Shown: piece after piece, positions 43,329-55,646 of the stretch
Layout of the letters: each line of letters opens with the position of its first letter
Position numbering within the stretch: position 1 is the first letter of the stretch
NCBI RefSeq assembly: GCF_907165205.1
Contig: NC_058189.1
Span: 20,582,001 to 20,646,000 of the forward strand
Source: Coccinella septempunctata
Taxonomy: Eukaryota; Arthropoda; Insecta; Coleoptera; Coccinellidae
DNA length: 64,000 nucleotides
Direction of reading: 5' to 3'
Notes under the pieces: model-generated
Seen by the model: only the letters and a program-made list of their open reading frames with translations
Databases searched by the model: none
Told to the model about the DNA's origin: nothing
Translations under genes and position numbers: made by a program

Positions 43329-44701
43329 TTGAAATTTAATATTTTTATTGATGTTTTGTATCATTTTTCATCTTTTGAAATTGAGTGTTCCCAATTTCCC
43401 TACTTTCCCCGATCCCTCACTCCAACTCAACAGAGATATAACCATATTGACAAAGAACTGCTTGCAATAGTATTTGGATGTGAGAGGTTTCATTACTATT
43501 TGTATGGTTGTAATTTCACAATAGAAAGTGACCATAACCCCCTTTTAGGACTTCTCAAAAAACCACTCAATGAACTTTCACCTAGAATTCAGAGGTTAGC
43601 AATCAAACTTCTCAGGTATCAGTTTAACCTCGTCTATGTTCCAGGAAAAAACCTTCAAATTCCAGACACGCTTAGCAGCGATCCAACTAAGGATATAATT
43701 AATACTGATTTTCTCGAAACAAATTTGAGGGTGTATTCGGTCATATCCACTTCGGAAGAAAATGAAGAACGACCGAAAAAAGGTATCGATGAAGATTCTA
43801 TTTTACGAAAATTAAAATTTTATACACTAAAGGATTGGCCTAGACACAAAAATACTTTACACTCAGATATGAAGAAATATTGGTCCCTAAAAGAAGATAT
43901 TTTTCTTCACAAAGATGTTCTTTCTTACAAAAAACGTATCATTGTACCGCACAGTCTTGGAACGGAATTTTCGGATTTAATGCATCAATCACACATGGTA
44001 GAGAAGCCATGTATTATCCAGGTATGGATTCTGATATAGAGATATGGTTCTTAGTTGTGTAACATGTCAATTATATTCAAGAAGTATTCAAAGAGAGCCC
44101 TTAATATCACATGAGTTACCATCTTCTTCTTGGCAAAAAATTGGCATAGATTTCAAGTCCTTTGACAATTTGAATTTTCTAGTCGTAGTGGATTTTTATA
44201 GCACTTTTACTATAGTTCATTCGTTAACACATAAAACTGCTGATAGCGTCATTTCGACCCTGAAAAATATTTTCTCCATGAATGGATTACCAATGGAAAT
44301 TTCAGCGACCACGGACCACCTTTCCAATCTCTTGCTTTTAATAGGTTTGCAAAACAATATGATATAAAAATAACTACATCAAGTCCTTACTACCCTCGAT
44401 CAAATGGCATGATAGAGCGAACCATCCAGACTGTGAAAGGACTACTGACGAAAGCAATAGCAGATAAACAGGACCCTTTTTTGCCATCTTGAACTACAAT
44501 GTTACTCCTAAACAAGATCTACCGGCTCCTTGTAACCTGCTTATGGAAAGAAGACTAAGAACAACACTCCCTATCACTAAGGAACCTCTGAAATCAGACC
44601 CGGTAAGTAATATTCCGACTAAAGTTCGCTGTGTGCTCTGCATCCTTTATCTTGAAAATGGTTGGGTAATTATAAAAAGATGCCCGAAATATAAGTTCTA
44701 G
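43329..44701 (+). pseudogene. gypsy-type pol remnant: RNase H and integrase
   Basis: First frame (43329-44039): RNase H of the gypsy kind, RYNHIDKELLAIVFGCERFH, ESDHNPL, VPGKNLQIPDTLS, then an integrase zinc-binding lead (VPHSLGTEF, MHQSH). Second frame (44044-44367): CVTCQLYSR and SSSWQKIGIDFKSF start the integrase core with its first Asp. After a one-base slip the sequence shows SDHGPPFQS for the second Asp and YYPRSNGMIERTIQTVKGLL with the catalytic Glu. Third frame to 44701: NYNVTPKQDLPAPCNLLMER. At least three frame breaks; no LTR of its own found nearby. Confidence 0.8.
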
Positions 44702-44821
44702 AGAACTTAAATTTCTACAATTGTTGTACCTACTAAATACCAATGACTTTGAAACCATAACAAGCGAGATTGTCGCAAAAAAAACGATGTATGTGAGTTT
44801 CGAGATTGACTAAAAGCTATA

Positions 44822-45741
44822 TACAGGGTGTTCTACAAGCTCTATGACAAACTTTGACAGATGGTAGCTGTGATTATTCTGAACTTTTTTTTTCCTATGA
44901 ACATATATCCGATTCGTTTTTGTTCAGAAGATACAAGCATTCGAAAAATCATATTTTCATGTTCAAAGCATAATCATAAATGGAAATTTTGAGACCATAA
45001 AAAGTGTTCAAAATGTCCACATTCGGTTTGACTGCAAGCTTCACATTGACGAACTGAAGATGACGTCACTCGGCGGATCAGATTTTGTTTGCTGCATCTT
45101 GAATTCTATCTAGTAGATAATTGTTGATGATATTGGATTTCAACATGATAAATAAGCTGCTCCTTACTTACCCATAAATAAAAATCTAAGGGATTTGAAT
45201 CAGGCGAACGCGATGGCCATTGTATTGGTCCTCCTTGACGTATCCAATTCAGCCAACTCACTACTTGTCTCCCTCTATGTGGTAGTGTGCACCATCGCGC
45301 TGATACCACATATTCCAAACAATGTTGAGCTCCAAGGCATCAAAGAAGTCAAAAAGGTAGTGCTCCAAAAAATTTTTATACAAATCTGCATTCAAACGAT
45401 CACTTATAATATGTACTGGCATCAAATCGTTTTTAAAAAATCCCATCCCAAACTTTTACACTGAAATGTTGCTGAAATCGTATTTCTCTAATAGTATATA
45501 TGCATTCTGCCCTGCCCATACATGTTCATTTGTGGTTATTGTTGATACCATTCTTAGTGAAACAATTGTCAAACGAGTGAAAACCGATATTTTCTGCGGG
45601 CTACTTAATCAAAACATGAAAAAAAATATTTCAAATGCTTGTAACTCCCAAACGAAAACGAATCGGACCTACGTTCATAGGAAAAAAATGTTCAGCTACC
45701 TTCTGTCAAAGTTTGTCATAGAGCTTGTAGAACACCCTGTA
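44822..45741 (-). mobile_element. deleted mariner-type transposon
   Basis: Terminal repeats of about 45 bp: TACAGGGTGTTCTACAAGCT at 44822 and its reverse complement ending at 45741, flanked by TA on both sides. A second inner inverted stretch (TTCCTATGAACATA / ACGTTCATAGGAAAAAAA) follows. The transposase inside is broken. Confidence 0.8.
45106..45446 (-). pseudogene. mariner/Tc1-type transposase C-terminal fragment
   Basis: The upstream frame gives RLNADLYKNFLEHYLFDFFD and NIVWNMWYQRDGAHYH. After a slip the second frame gives VVSWLNWIRQGGPIQWPSRS followed by PDSNPLDFYLW. WYQxDGAxxH supplies the second catalytic Asp and SPDxxPLDFxLW the third acidic residue (Asp) of a DDD transposase. The N-terminal DNA-binding part is missing. 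Frame slip and internal stops make it inactive. Confidence 0.75.
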
Positions 45742-46600
45742 TAACAGGGCTGTAATGTCAATTTGTCTTTTATTATTAAGAACACTGAAGTGAGAATAAT
45801 AGATTTGATACACATTTATGTACCCACATTTTCCTGTTAACTGGCGGGTAATATTTTATCAACATTGCCCAACAAACACAACATACATCTAAAAACAGAA
45901 TTATATGATTTTCACACTAACACGACTTGTTAAACTACGACAAATGTTCGCAATCAGTCGCTAAAATTTTTATGGATCAACTCTTTTCTTCATTTGAATA
46001 GAAGGAACGAGGATATTTGCTAGACTGAATATAATAGGTGCACTATTTTCAACAAAGAATAAGATTCTTAAAATAGAGTTTCTGGTTTTGATCTTCCCAA
46101 GAAAATATGTAGTAGGTATTTTAAATCGTATATGAACAGGTCAGGGACGTTACAATAGGTATGCTTTTCCGATGGAATTGAGTTGAGAGCATTATTGTCA
46201 CATTTATATACTTCAACATGACTTTATTAGAACTAGGTATACATGAAGTTTCCTTATCATTTTTGAATTAGGTTGTGAATTTTAGATCAATCTGAAGTAT
46301 CGATCGAATTCAGTATTTCACCCATTTCCGCTTCTGTTTCCCTTCTATTTTAGATAATAGTTTCTGGTAACTTGTAGAAGACTGTCTGGATTCTCTTCCT
46401 TATCGAGAAAGGGATTTTTTTCTGGTGTTTCATCCATGTTATTGTGTTTATAGGCAGGTTAAATTCCTCAACATGTGCAGCTGTTTTACGGTTAAACAGT
46501 CCATTGGCGCTTATGACCAAGGGTGTGGAGTGAGTAGTTGAAGTAGTGCTTCTCGAAGGCATATCAGCTGATATACTACTTTTCCCATATCGTTATGCCG
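45742..46600. other. no gene recognised
   Basis: AT-rich sequence with short frames only. Confidence 0.3.
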
Positions 46601-46896
46601 CGACACTGAAAAAAAGTGCTTCGAGCACTAAGCACCCAGCACTGTCAAAAAGTGCTCCCGAGTCTCAGGCACTAAGCACCGATTTTTTACAAAAGGCTCG
46701 CGATTACTAAGCAATTTGTGGAAGTAATTTGATTTTGCGAGCACTAAGCACTTTTCTGAAAAACTGTTGGAAATAAGATTTTTTGTTATAAAATCTGGAT
46801 TCGATCGAAAAACAGCACTTCTATTTCTTCGAAACAATAAGTTGTTCGTTCTACCTCACAGCAGTTTCACGATTTCATGAGTAGGAAATTTGAATT

Positions 46897-47115
46897 CTAT
46901 GAAGGCTTAGAAGAGGGCCACATAATATTTCAAAAATATTTTTCGCCTAATTCCGACTTTGAAGTAGGAATTCTATTTAGTTCCGAACATTTACATGGTG
47001 CTTTTTCAACGAATATTCATATTCGTATAAAACTGGATGTTCACATATTTAGGAAAAAATGATGCTCATGTATTTTTAAAATATTTTATGTGACGCTTCT
47101 ACGCTTTCGAAGAAT
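46897..47115. mobile_element. MITE family Y, copy 2 (diverged)
   Basis: CTATGAAGGCTTAGAAGAGG and GGGCCACATAATATTTC at the left, AAAATATTTTATGTGACGCTTC and TACGCTTTCGAAG inverted at the right, as in 27518-27819. Only one TTCCGACTTTGAA block remains. Confidence 0.7.
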
Positions 47116-48759
47116 TGTATAGCCAATTTTTTGATGAAACATGAAGTTAGCGAAAAAGTTTAAAATTTTTAATTTTTTTTTGGCCATTAATTAAGGCCCT
47201 ATTCGTTCATTTGGAATAAGTTTCATATCATTAGTAGTTTTTCAGTTATTCCCGAATTTCTCTATTTTATAAATCTCGCAATCTATGAAAACTATTGAGT
47301 ACTCCGCCATAGATTTTACGCAAGATCCCTTGGACAGCGTTTGAAGAAGCTTGCTCAAAACAAGCACAATTTTGTCGTAAATCGCATGTGTCAAGATTGT
47401 GGCAGTTTTAATTCAATAGGGAGAAATTATTTTATGATTTCGCTGGTATTCATCTGAAGATATTCGAATGCGCTATTTTTCCTATCGATACTCCTTATTT
47501 TTGGATATTGACAGAAGGGAATTCGGTTTTCACAAAATGCGGAACTCGGTTTTCACAAAACGCGAATTTGTTTCATGCTATTCGATACACCTGTAAGCAG
47601 TCATATTAAAAGCAGAATTGAATTTTAATTACATTGAATATGATATGAATAAATATTGTCTTCATAAATAGGTTGAGTCAGATCGAAATATTCATATTCT
47701 TGGTTTTATATTATATTATACAGGGTGTTATATTATATTATACAGGGTGTTTCACCGCGATGGTTGATCAAATGTTTTCGGAGAAGTAATCAAAATTCTG
47801 TGCTGAAAATTTTCATGTTTGGCAATGAGCTTTCTGCCTTAAATATTTTCAGACCTTTGCAACTTCCGGTTATATGCTGGCATTAGATTTCTAGTTCCTT
47901 GTTTCAAATGGCACACCCACTATATCTTTGCATCGTTAAATAGCCAATTTGGTGGCAATTCAAACATTGTGTCTAGATTTGGAAATAAACGTTTAAAACG
48001 AAAGAGTATCTTCCTAAACTAGTCCAAAGACATTACACAGACCATCAGTAAAAACTCCGAGATTTGTGGTTATTGGAATTCGAATTACGATAAAAATGGT
48101 GAAAACGAGGAAGGTCAAAATTTTTGAATGTTTCAGCTGGGGAGGGTCCTTTCTAAAAAATCGTCGAAGATCGAGAATACCAGCGAATCAATCAAAACTC
48201 AATATTTTCAAATTGAAACTCATATTTGTTATTTTGTATTTGAGTCTATTTCACGTAAATCATCAAGGAAGAATTTTGAAATAGGAGAAAAGAGAAATTT
48301 AAAAATGCTTGACTTAGTCTGTGACTTGATTGTTTATTGGTATCGTTGAAAATCCATAAGCAATTCACGTAAAAGTTAAATAATTCATCAAAACATCGAA
48401 TTCAAGTCGAATCAATTCAGAAACATGACATCCGTTGATAAATTTGATTTTGAAAGTTTTCGCAGAATTTGGGCGTCATCTGCCAAACGGCTGCTGAGGA
48501 TTCTCTCATATCTTCTAATTAAACGATTGTTACAAAATTTCACACAAGTCGGTACTTCACAAATAGTGCCTAGATGATTTAACTTTGATGAAATCCTATG
48601 AGCAAAATGCAAAATGGTCTAGGGTTTCCTTTTTAACGGACGTAATTGATTCTGATCACTTTTTCTTCAGATAGTTTAAACCTATATCTGTGGTATCTAC
48701 ATGCTCATAGAGTGACAACGCGTCGATCGCTTATTCTTGTTTCGACAAGATTTCCGGAG
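47116..48759. other. no gene recognised; tandem mariner-type end at 47711
   Basis: A 22-bp unit, TATATTATATTATACAGGG then TGT, stands twice in tandem at 47711-47754. No coding feature is supported. Confidence 0.35.
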
Positions 48760-48960
48760 GACTTAGTGCTTATTAATCCCCAAAAGTAATAGCGAACACT
48801 TTGGTGCTCGAGAGCTCTTTAGGGATTACTAAGCACTATGCCTTTCGACGAAGTGCTCGAATTACTAAGCACTAAGTACTAGTTTTAAAAAGTGCTCGGG
48901 AGCACAAAAAGGCTTCAAGTGCTTTCACAAGCACTAAGCACAATGCTTTGGCATAGGCCT

Positions 48961-50249
48961 GCGAGACAGGTATTTTGTTCCCGCAATTTGAGAGCATCCT
49001 GATGAAAGATGTGCAATTGTTCCTTCAAAATTACACAGTCGGTACTTAGTTGACTTTATTTGGTGTTTAAGGATGCGTTTCGTGTATGTTCTGGTGGGCA
49101 CCACCTGGTATGTGTTCTGTAGTGTCCCCTCCGTTTGAGGATGTAAATAACCTTGCATAATGTAAGTGTTCGTTTTTGTTATGTCCACTTCTTCTTGTTG
49201 CAGACTAGCATAGAAACTACCGTCTAGTTTAATTTAATGTTCAACAGGTTACACCAAACTATAGAACAAGGAGTATAAGACAAAAAATACCAAACAAATT
49301 AATTCAGATGCATAACATCCGCAGATAATTAAATCAACGAATGTTACGATCTAAATCGAACTAACAAACTACCATCGCTCGAAGCATTACTAGAATTTTC
49401 ATTTCGTCGACAAAGAGTAGATGCTGACCATGGTTTCGGTCTTATTTGACCTCGTCAGNNNNNNNNNNNNNNNNNNNNNNNNNNNNNNNNNNNNNNNNNN
49501 NNNNNNNNNNNNNNNNNNNNNNNNNNNNNNNNNNNNNNNNNNNNNNNNNNNNNNNNNNNNNNNNNNNNNNNNNNNNNNNNNNNNNNNNNNNNNNNNNNNN
49601 NNNNNNNNNNNNNNNNNNNNNNNNNNNNNNNNNNNNNNNNNNNNNNNNNNNNNNNNNNAAATCAAGATTGAAAAGGCAGGAGAAAATACTATCTTTTAAT
49701 TTGAGAATGGAAGGAGCAAGTATGCAATTCTAAATAGTGAGAAAGTTGGGAATTGGTTAGTGTAAATTGATCCAAAGGAATTGCCAGACGTAATTCTTGA
49801 TTCAGAGGTGAACCTCTTCCTTACGGCCATTCTTGACTATAAAAATGTGATAGAGAAAGGAAGCTGAGAAATATATTTGTGAAATGTATAATATTTTATA
49901 CGAAATAACGACACTATGCTGCGGCATCTCAATAAAATGTATTTTTATTTGAAGTGTATGAAAATTTAGCGAAAAAGGTAAAGGTAGTAGTTCTGTTTAA
50001 AATGAGCATCTTAGATGTTTCATTTCAAGATTGCTCTTTTTTCTCTTCATAAATGTGATGATTTGAAAATAAAATATACTAACAACATACATATTCATCT
50101 TTATAGCAACTCATATCTACATGCCCGATTGAAATATGAATCATTGTTTCTATTTGACTGGGTATAGGCTTATGATTTGTACTGAACATTTAGTTTTTCG
50201 CTACTCCTTTCACTGCTCAATAATTTCAAAGCACCAATGAGTGCATCGT
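48961..50249. other. no gene recognised; contains assembly gap
   Basis: AT-rich; interrupted by 200 N at 49459-49658. The other end of the MULE copy at 50250 is not seen here. Confidence 0.35.
49459..49658. other. assembly gap, 200 N
   Basis: Exactly 200 N; true size unknown. Confidence 0.98.
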
Positions 50250-50336
50250 TGAATTCGGGACCGAATATCAGTCCGGAATTTAATGACATCACTCGGGACT
50301 GGACACGAGTCCCGAGTCGGGACTCTAGTCACCGCC
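50250..50336. repeat. MULE terminal repeat, second copy
   Basis: GACTCTAGTCACCGCC at its right edge and the GAATTCGGGACCGAATATCA block correspond to the first 90 bp of the MULE at 2749, with one change in the terminal heptamer (GGCGGTG for GGCTGTG). It directly abuts the 3' end of LINE-A copy 2. Confidence 0.75.
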
Positions 50337-51045
50337 TTTATAAAATACTAAAATAAAGATCTTGTTCTGTCCCCTTTCCTCGTCTCGCCGTTGTATACAT
50401 ATATTTCGTCTTCATCGGGTTCACAGTCACGTTCGGGAATATCTGTCACAATCGGGTTATTTTCCTTTTTCTTAGTTCATATTTAATTTTTTTTTTATTA
50501 TTATATATAGTTATTCTTTATGTTGAATTGATTATTTTATGTATCATAGATCTTTCTTCTGAAGTCAACCAGTTCTTTATTTCCTTCTTGAATTTCTTTA
50601 TGTTTCTTAGCTCTCTTATTTCCGTAGGCACATTTGGGTACAATCTAGAAGCTAGGTTTGTGCAGCTTCTCTGTCCTATTCTTTTTTCTGCCCTCTGTCT
50701 TTTATAGTTGACGTTTCTTGTTCTGGTCAGGTAGTTGTGCTCTCTGATGCCTAATTTTATCTTCCTCTGTTTGATATTTATAATAATTTTATTTGCATAG
50801 ATTTGCCTTATATCTAATGCTTTTGATAGTTCGTAAATCTGTCTACTAGGGAATGTGAACTTCTTACCATAAATTATTTTCAAAATATATTTTTGCAAGA
50901 CATCTATGCTTCTTTTATGACAATCCAAGACACCTCCCCATCCTATGATTCCATATGAGAGTTGTGATTGCACAAGTGCGTCATAAAGTATTTGGAGATG
51001 TCTTGTGGATTGGATATCTTTTCGTATCAGAGAGAGATTCATTTT
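50337..51045 (-). mobile_element. LINE-A copy 2, 5'-truncated
   Basis: On the minus strand its last 700 bp match 10228-10828, including the post-ORF TGACAGATATTCCCGAACG block. Truncated at the 5' side near 51045. Confidence 0.8.
50518..51042 (-). pseudogene. LINE-A ORF2 C-terminal tail
   Basis: 174 residues, open to the LINE-A stop: LYDALVQSQLSYGIIGWGGV, CHKRSIDVLQKYILKIIYGK, REHNYLTRTRNVNYKRQRAE, LYPNVPTEIR and EIKNWLTSEE. It is the post-RT region of a CR1/Jockey-group ORF2. It is nearly identical to the tail of copy 1 and includes the GWGGVLD segment missing there. No RT catalytic motif is present, so it is a truncated insertion and not a working gene. Confidence 0.8.
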
Positions 51046-51166
51046 ATAATAAAAAATTATTTATTCATCAAGTACAAATGTAATTGAATCTGAAGAATAT
51101 TTTTCGTGTTTCTTCAAAATCAGTCTCTTGAATCAAGTTATATTTTATATCAGTGTATTACATTTT

Positions 51167-51235
51167 CTAGTCCAAGTCTGATTCCTCGCTGCTTTCACAA
51201 TCGCAGTTGTCACTATCGTCGTCGCAATCAGAGTT
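51167..51235 (-). pseudogene. acidic C-terminus of an unidentified protein
   Basis: A minus-strand frame ends NSDCDDDSDNCDCESSEESD then LD and a TAG, followed by an AATAAA near 51060. The style resembles the acidic last exon at 1702-1805, so this may be another LHALTGCD-family 3' end, with LINE-A copy 2 lying just beyond its poly-A signal. Weak. Confidence 0.3.
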
Positions 51236-51784
51236 TTTTCATCATCCGAAAATGTGTTAGCTCAATTACATAATACATTTTCTACTTGTATCGAAGTTGA
51301 ACTTTCCAGAAACCATGTTGATTTCAGGGCACCATCCAGAAGAAGCCAAACATTTATTCTCCGCACTAAATTTTAAACAGTGGTACTTAGTAGCATTGAG
51401 CAATATCGAATTGACGAAAATCGTCCGTAGCACCTTTTGTTTTAATGACTTCCAAAACGATAAAATGTGGGTTGAAACAAACACTTTGATTTTTTTTTAA
51501 TGAATTTTCATTCTTGTTGAACACGATAAATCGTCCAGTGTCTTTGGAATGAACATTGGTGAGACTTATCATTTTTTTAAAAAATTCTTCTATGTTTCGA
51601 TATTAATTTATTTGGACCTTATTCTTATTAGAATCTATTATATGCATTGCGCCCGAACTCTCAATATTCGTATAGCGCCCGATGAAGAGTTAATACATAA
51701 ATAATTTCAACAGCGTTGTGTACAACGAGCTCCAACACGTGGTTATAATATAAGAATAATTCAGATGCACTGTTGAGAACCCTA

Positions 51785-52225
51785 AGATTCCTTTCACACC
51801 ACGGTTTTTTACCGTCGGGTTTTTACCGGAAAACAATCGAATGAAAAATTATTCATCGGGTTTTATCCGTACGGTGGGCACATCAAGCTCTCGAATCTCG
51901 TGGCGATAAGCGCCGCTGAAAATGCAATCTGGGCTGCTATTCTCGAGCATTCGCAATGTATGCGATCGAACGCATCGAAAAACGTTGTGATGTTTTTAAC
52001 AGCAAATAGCAAAGTTTTCCAGAGTTTCACCAAAGCATTGTGTTTAGCCCATAAAAAGCACACAATGCTTTGGTGAAACTCTGGAAAACTCTGCTATTTG
52101 CTGTTAAAAACATCACAACGTTTTTGGATGCGTACGATCGCATATATTGCAAATGCTCGAGAATAGCAGCCCTGGTTGTTTTCCAGTGCGAAACTAAACC
52201 GGAACATGTGTGAAAGATCCCATAA
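51785..52225. mobile_element. MITE-like element with a 112-bp near-perfect hairpin
   Basis: The outer ends CCTTTCACAC and GTGTGAAAGATCC are inverted. Inside, 51931-52042 and 52057-52172 are nearly perfect inverted copies (ending AAAGCATTGTGT / ACACAATGCTTT) around a 14-bp loop. Both outer shoulders also hold GGAAAACAA-type words. The left arm is open on the minus strand (LWAKHNALVKLWKTLLFAVK), so the arms may come from a transposase gene. Confidence 0.6.
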
Positions 52226-54816
52226 TATCAGTAGATATAATTCGGAACATCGGGTAAGAACCCGATGGTGGGAAATGAGTCTAAGTCTTTCTTACTTTAT
52301 TTCGGATATCTCGCTACTTTAACAGATGGCAGACCTAACTTGCGGCTATTTTTTCACAGGAAGCATCCTATTCGAAAAAAATTATCTTTAATTTGATATC
52401 AAAAACATCCGTGTACGTCATGAACGTATAGTAGAAATACATCGAAATGTTACCTGCTTACACCTGGCGGCGAGGTAGTTGCGACCGGGTGTGCAACGGC
52501 AGCTATGGATTTTAGTATTCCTTACATGCATTGCTATGATGTGGATGATATTTTATTTCAAAACGGAGTGAACGAAATTTGCCTTGAAATATTGAATAAC
52601 ATTAATTTAATTAAAATTACGTGCGGCCACTTTTGACAGGCTGCGGTGTTATCAGTGTATTCTCCTATTCATAAACGAATGTGAAAATGTGTGTTTGTCT
52701 CTGTACGTAATGAACGTAGTAATTCTGCAGTGGAATCTTAGACTATTATTTGCTTTATATTTTACTTGTTTTGTTTTATATTTCCTTTTTTTAATACTTT
52801 AATTGTTCTCCTATATGTTTGTTATTAGTTTCATTCAAATTCAAATAAATCGTAAAACCACCATTACTTTAGGAAGAAAATAACTCTTATTTTTTCCCAT
52901 TGTTTCAATATAAGTTATTTTTTTTCCCAAAGTACTCATCTTAGGAAAAATCTAATTGCTTATTCGTAATCTTCGACCACGAATTAGTAGAAAAAATGAC
53001 TAGGGTTGAAATCGTTCGAAAAATAAAAAAGTTTGTTTTTACAAGAATGTCGTTTGCAACCTTCGCTCACCTATCGTTTTTACCCGCGCTTTACGAACGA
53101 AATTATTCCGAACGAAAATTAATTTTTTCAGCGACATATATCGACCCGGGTCATTTTACTTATTAATTCGAGGTCATAGATCACGAATATGCAATTTGAT
53201 TTTTTGTAGGATCAGTATTTTGAGAAATAAATTAGTGCAGAATTTCGAAGAAATTGGTCAACTTTGAGGAGATGTAGCAGCCAGAAAAAAAGCACTAGTC
53301 ATATGCTAATTTTTTGTGATAGATTGGTTCTTTGCGAATAGAAAAACCACACTTCATTCATCTACCGCTAACAGTTTAGATTTTATAATTTTTTCCGTGA
53401 AGGTCCAAAATTTCAGATTTTCTATCGACCATAAATTGAAAACTCAATTTTTGAAAAATATCTGTTTGCATATTCGTGTTCTACGCCCTCGTATTAGTGT
53501 ACAGTACGAATTTGGTTTTGATCGGAGACCAAAAAGATTTTTCAAAAAATCCATACACTATGGAAAATTTGAAAAATTTTCGATCTCTACGATTTCCACC
53601 AATATTATTGTATTTACTAAAGCGATGGCGTAGATTATGAATATGCGAACATAATTTAGCTGAAAGGGTTAGTTTTCAAGTTATGGTCCATAAAAAATCG
53701 GAAATTTTGGCCCTTAGTTCCAGATGAAATGGGGATGAGTCGGTAATTCCCCAGGCAAAGAAATTACTGGCTCTATGCTTGTGACACATTGTAGACATAT
53801 CCCATCTTTTAACCTATTTCACCCAAGTGTGGCGGTCATTCCTAGATGACTGAATAATACATATACAGTTAATTGATCCATCCCTCATTGATTTTGAAGA
53901 TTTTTGGCATAGTGATGGTTTATCATGTTTCCATGCTACAGTTTCGATTTTAGCTCTGGGAAAACAATTTTTTCCGAGAAACTAAAAAAAAAATTTCAAC
54001 CTCTGGTTGATTTTGGCGCCCCCTTAAGCTGACGCCCGGGGCAAGCGCCCCGCTTGCCCCCCCTAGATCCGGGCCTGCTGTCACTCAGTTGACGCCTGTA
54101 TTCCGTGTTGCCACAAGTATTTGCACGTGGACTGATGAACATAGAATAGCGCTTTCGCCATTGAAAATGGAAGATTGATTTTGTTAATTATCTCGCAATG
54201 GCAGTTTATATTTATACATTTGGCAACGCCAGCAAAACCATATGCAGCGACTCTACATTCAGGGCCGATGATGTAGACAAAGATAGCTTTATGTTATTTT
54301 CAGTGAAATAGACAAAGATGATTGACATAGCCTGAATCGGATAAAAGTGAAGGAGTTGGCCGTCTCGTTGTTGTCTCTGGTAGTATGCAGAAAGCATACC
54401 TTGCATGAACGGCCCATTAAGGGTAGATTATGACCTTTATAGGATTATGGGTCCATTCTATGATTCTCAGTTGATACTCCTTCAATATATTCATAAATGC
54501 AGAAGTTTTATTAATTTCGATTTGAGAACCGAGCGACTGTCGAATTGTTGTTTCGAAAGTCAAAGTTTTATGAAACCTGCTGTGAGTGTTTTGTTTATTC
54601 ACTAATCAATTTTTATATTGTGTCATAAAGAGACCATACCATAGGGAAATCATAAAGAAAACATAAAGAAACTTTACTGACAGGCCAACATACAGTTTTC
54701 GTATACTTTTCTAAGGTTTTTTTTAAGTGTAGTTCAGAAAATTTTATAAATAATACATATGTAAAGAACTGAAATGGGTATACTATGATGATATATTGAA
54801 TATTGGTTTATATTAA
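52226..54816. other. no gene recognised; GC-rich motif at 54010
   Basis: Mostly AT-rich sequence. A sharp GC-rich block at 54022-54077 (GACGCCCGGGGCAAGCGCCC, then CTTGCCCCCCCTAGATCCGG) looks like the terminal sequence of a dispersed DNA element; no partner was found. Confidence 0.35.
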
Positions 54817-54941
54817 CTCCGCCTGGGTCATCTGATGGGTGGATTGAGTAGCCCTTTGGATGGCACTGCCGGTCCCAAGCCCGGATAAAGGAGGAGGGTT
54901 CCTAGGCGAGGTTAGCAACCTACCTGGGGTAAAAAGAACAG

Positions 54942-55646
54942 TTGGCTCACAGAACTGAAGATATTGCTTCGGAAACCGGACGGAACTTTCAGATGATGAC
55001 ACACGCTAGGACACTGGAAAATCGAATTGGAGAACGAATTGGCAAGAGAAAACCTAAACATCACACCACACGAATCGCATGCTGGAACATAACGTCGTGG
55101 AATGGCAGAGATCAAGAGATCATAATAGAAATGAAGAAGCATAACATTGACATTTGCGGGATCTCTGAGACAAAGAAAAAGGGGCAGGGAACATCAAAAT
55201 ACGGAGAATTCATACTTATATACAGTGGGAAAGCAAAATCAGAAAGAGCGCACTCTGGTGTTGGAATTTTGCTACACGATAAATATACGCAGAGCATCGA
55301 AGACATCGAATACATCAACGACAGAGTATTAAAAATCTCCCTAAAAATGAACAATACCACGACACACTTGATAAGCACGTACGCACCAGACATATCTAAG
55401 CCCAGAGCAGAAACTGAAAACTTCTATCAGCAACTACAAAACGTCATGGACAACATTAATCCTAAACACGAGATTATCATACTCGCAGATCTTAATGCAC
55501 GGATCGGGAACGATGCCATACCAGGTATAAAGCAAAAGTACAACGAAGCCATAGTTAATGAAAACGGCGAAGCCCTAATAGACTTCTGCGCTAGGAATGA
55601 AATGAGGATAAACAACACGTACTTCCCACATAAAGACCAACAATAA
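54942..55646 (+). pseudogene. RTE ORF, endonuclease domain
   Basis: Residues 45-230 form an AP-like endonuclease: IACWNITSWNGRDQEIIIEM, ICGISETKKKG, HSGVGILLHD, LISTYAPD and LADLNARIG. This is the domain annotated in many insects as 'craniofacial development protein 2-like'. It nicks the target before reverse transcription. The frame stops at 55646 after HKDQQ; the next frame starts at once with YTFNNNRGQRSMIDFILTNR, so a one-base indel near 55640 broke a single ORF. The first Met may not be the true start; the frame has few residues upstream. Confidence 0.8.

Larger units (their letters stand above)
46601..48960. repeat. region bounded by GCACTAAGCAC clusters
   Basis: GCACTAAGCAC occurs at 46625, 46669 and 46741, and near 48930; AAGTGCTC, CTCGGGAGCAC and TTACTAAGCACTA words crowd both 46610-46760 and 48760-48960, partly in inverted order. 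TATGCC/GGCATA stand near the two outer edges. This suggests long, subrepeat-built terminal repeats of a 2.36-kb element. No transposase is recognised between them. Confidence 0.4.

Noticed and set aside
49399..49733. Open frames across the second N gap
   Set aside because: They exist only because N is not read as a stop.
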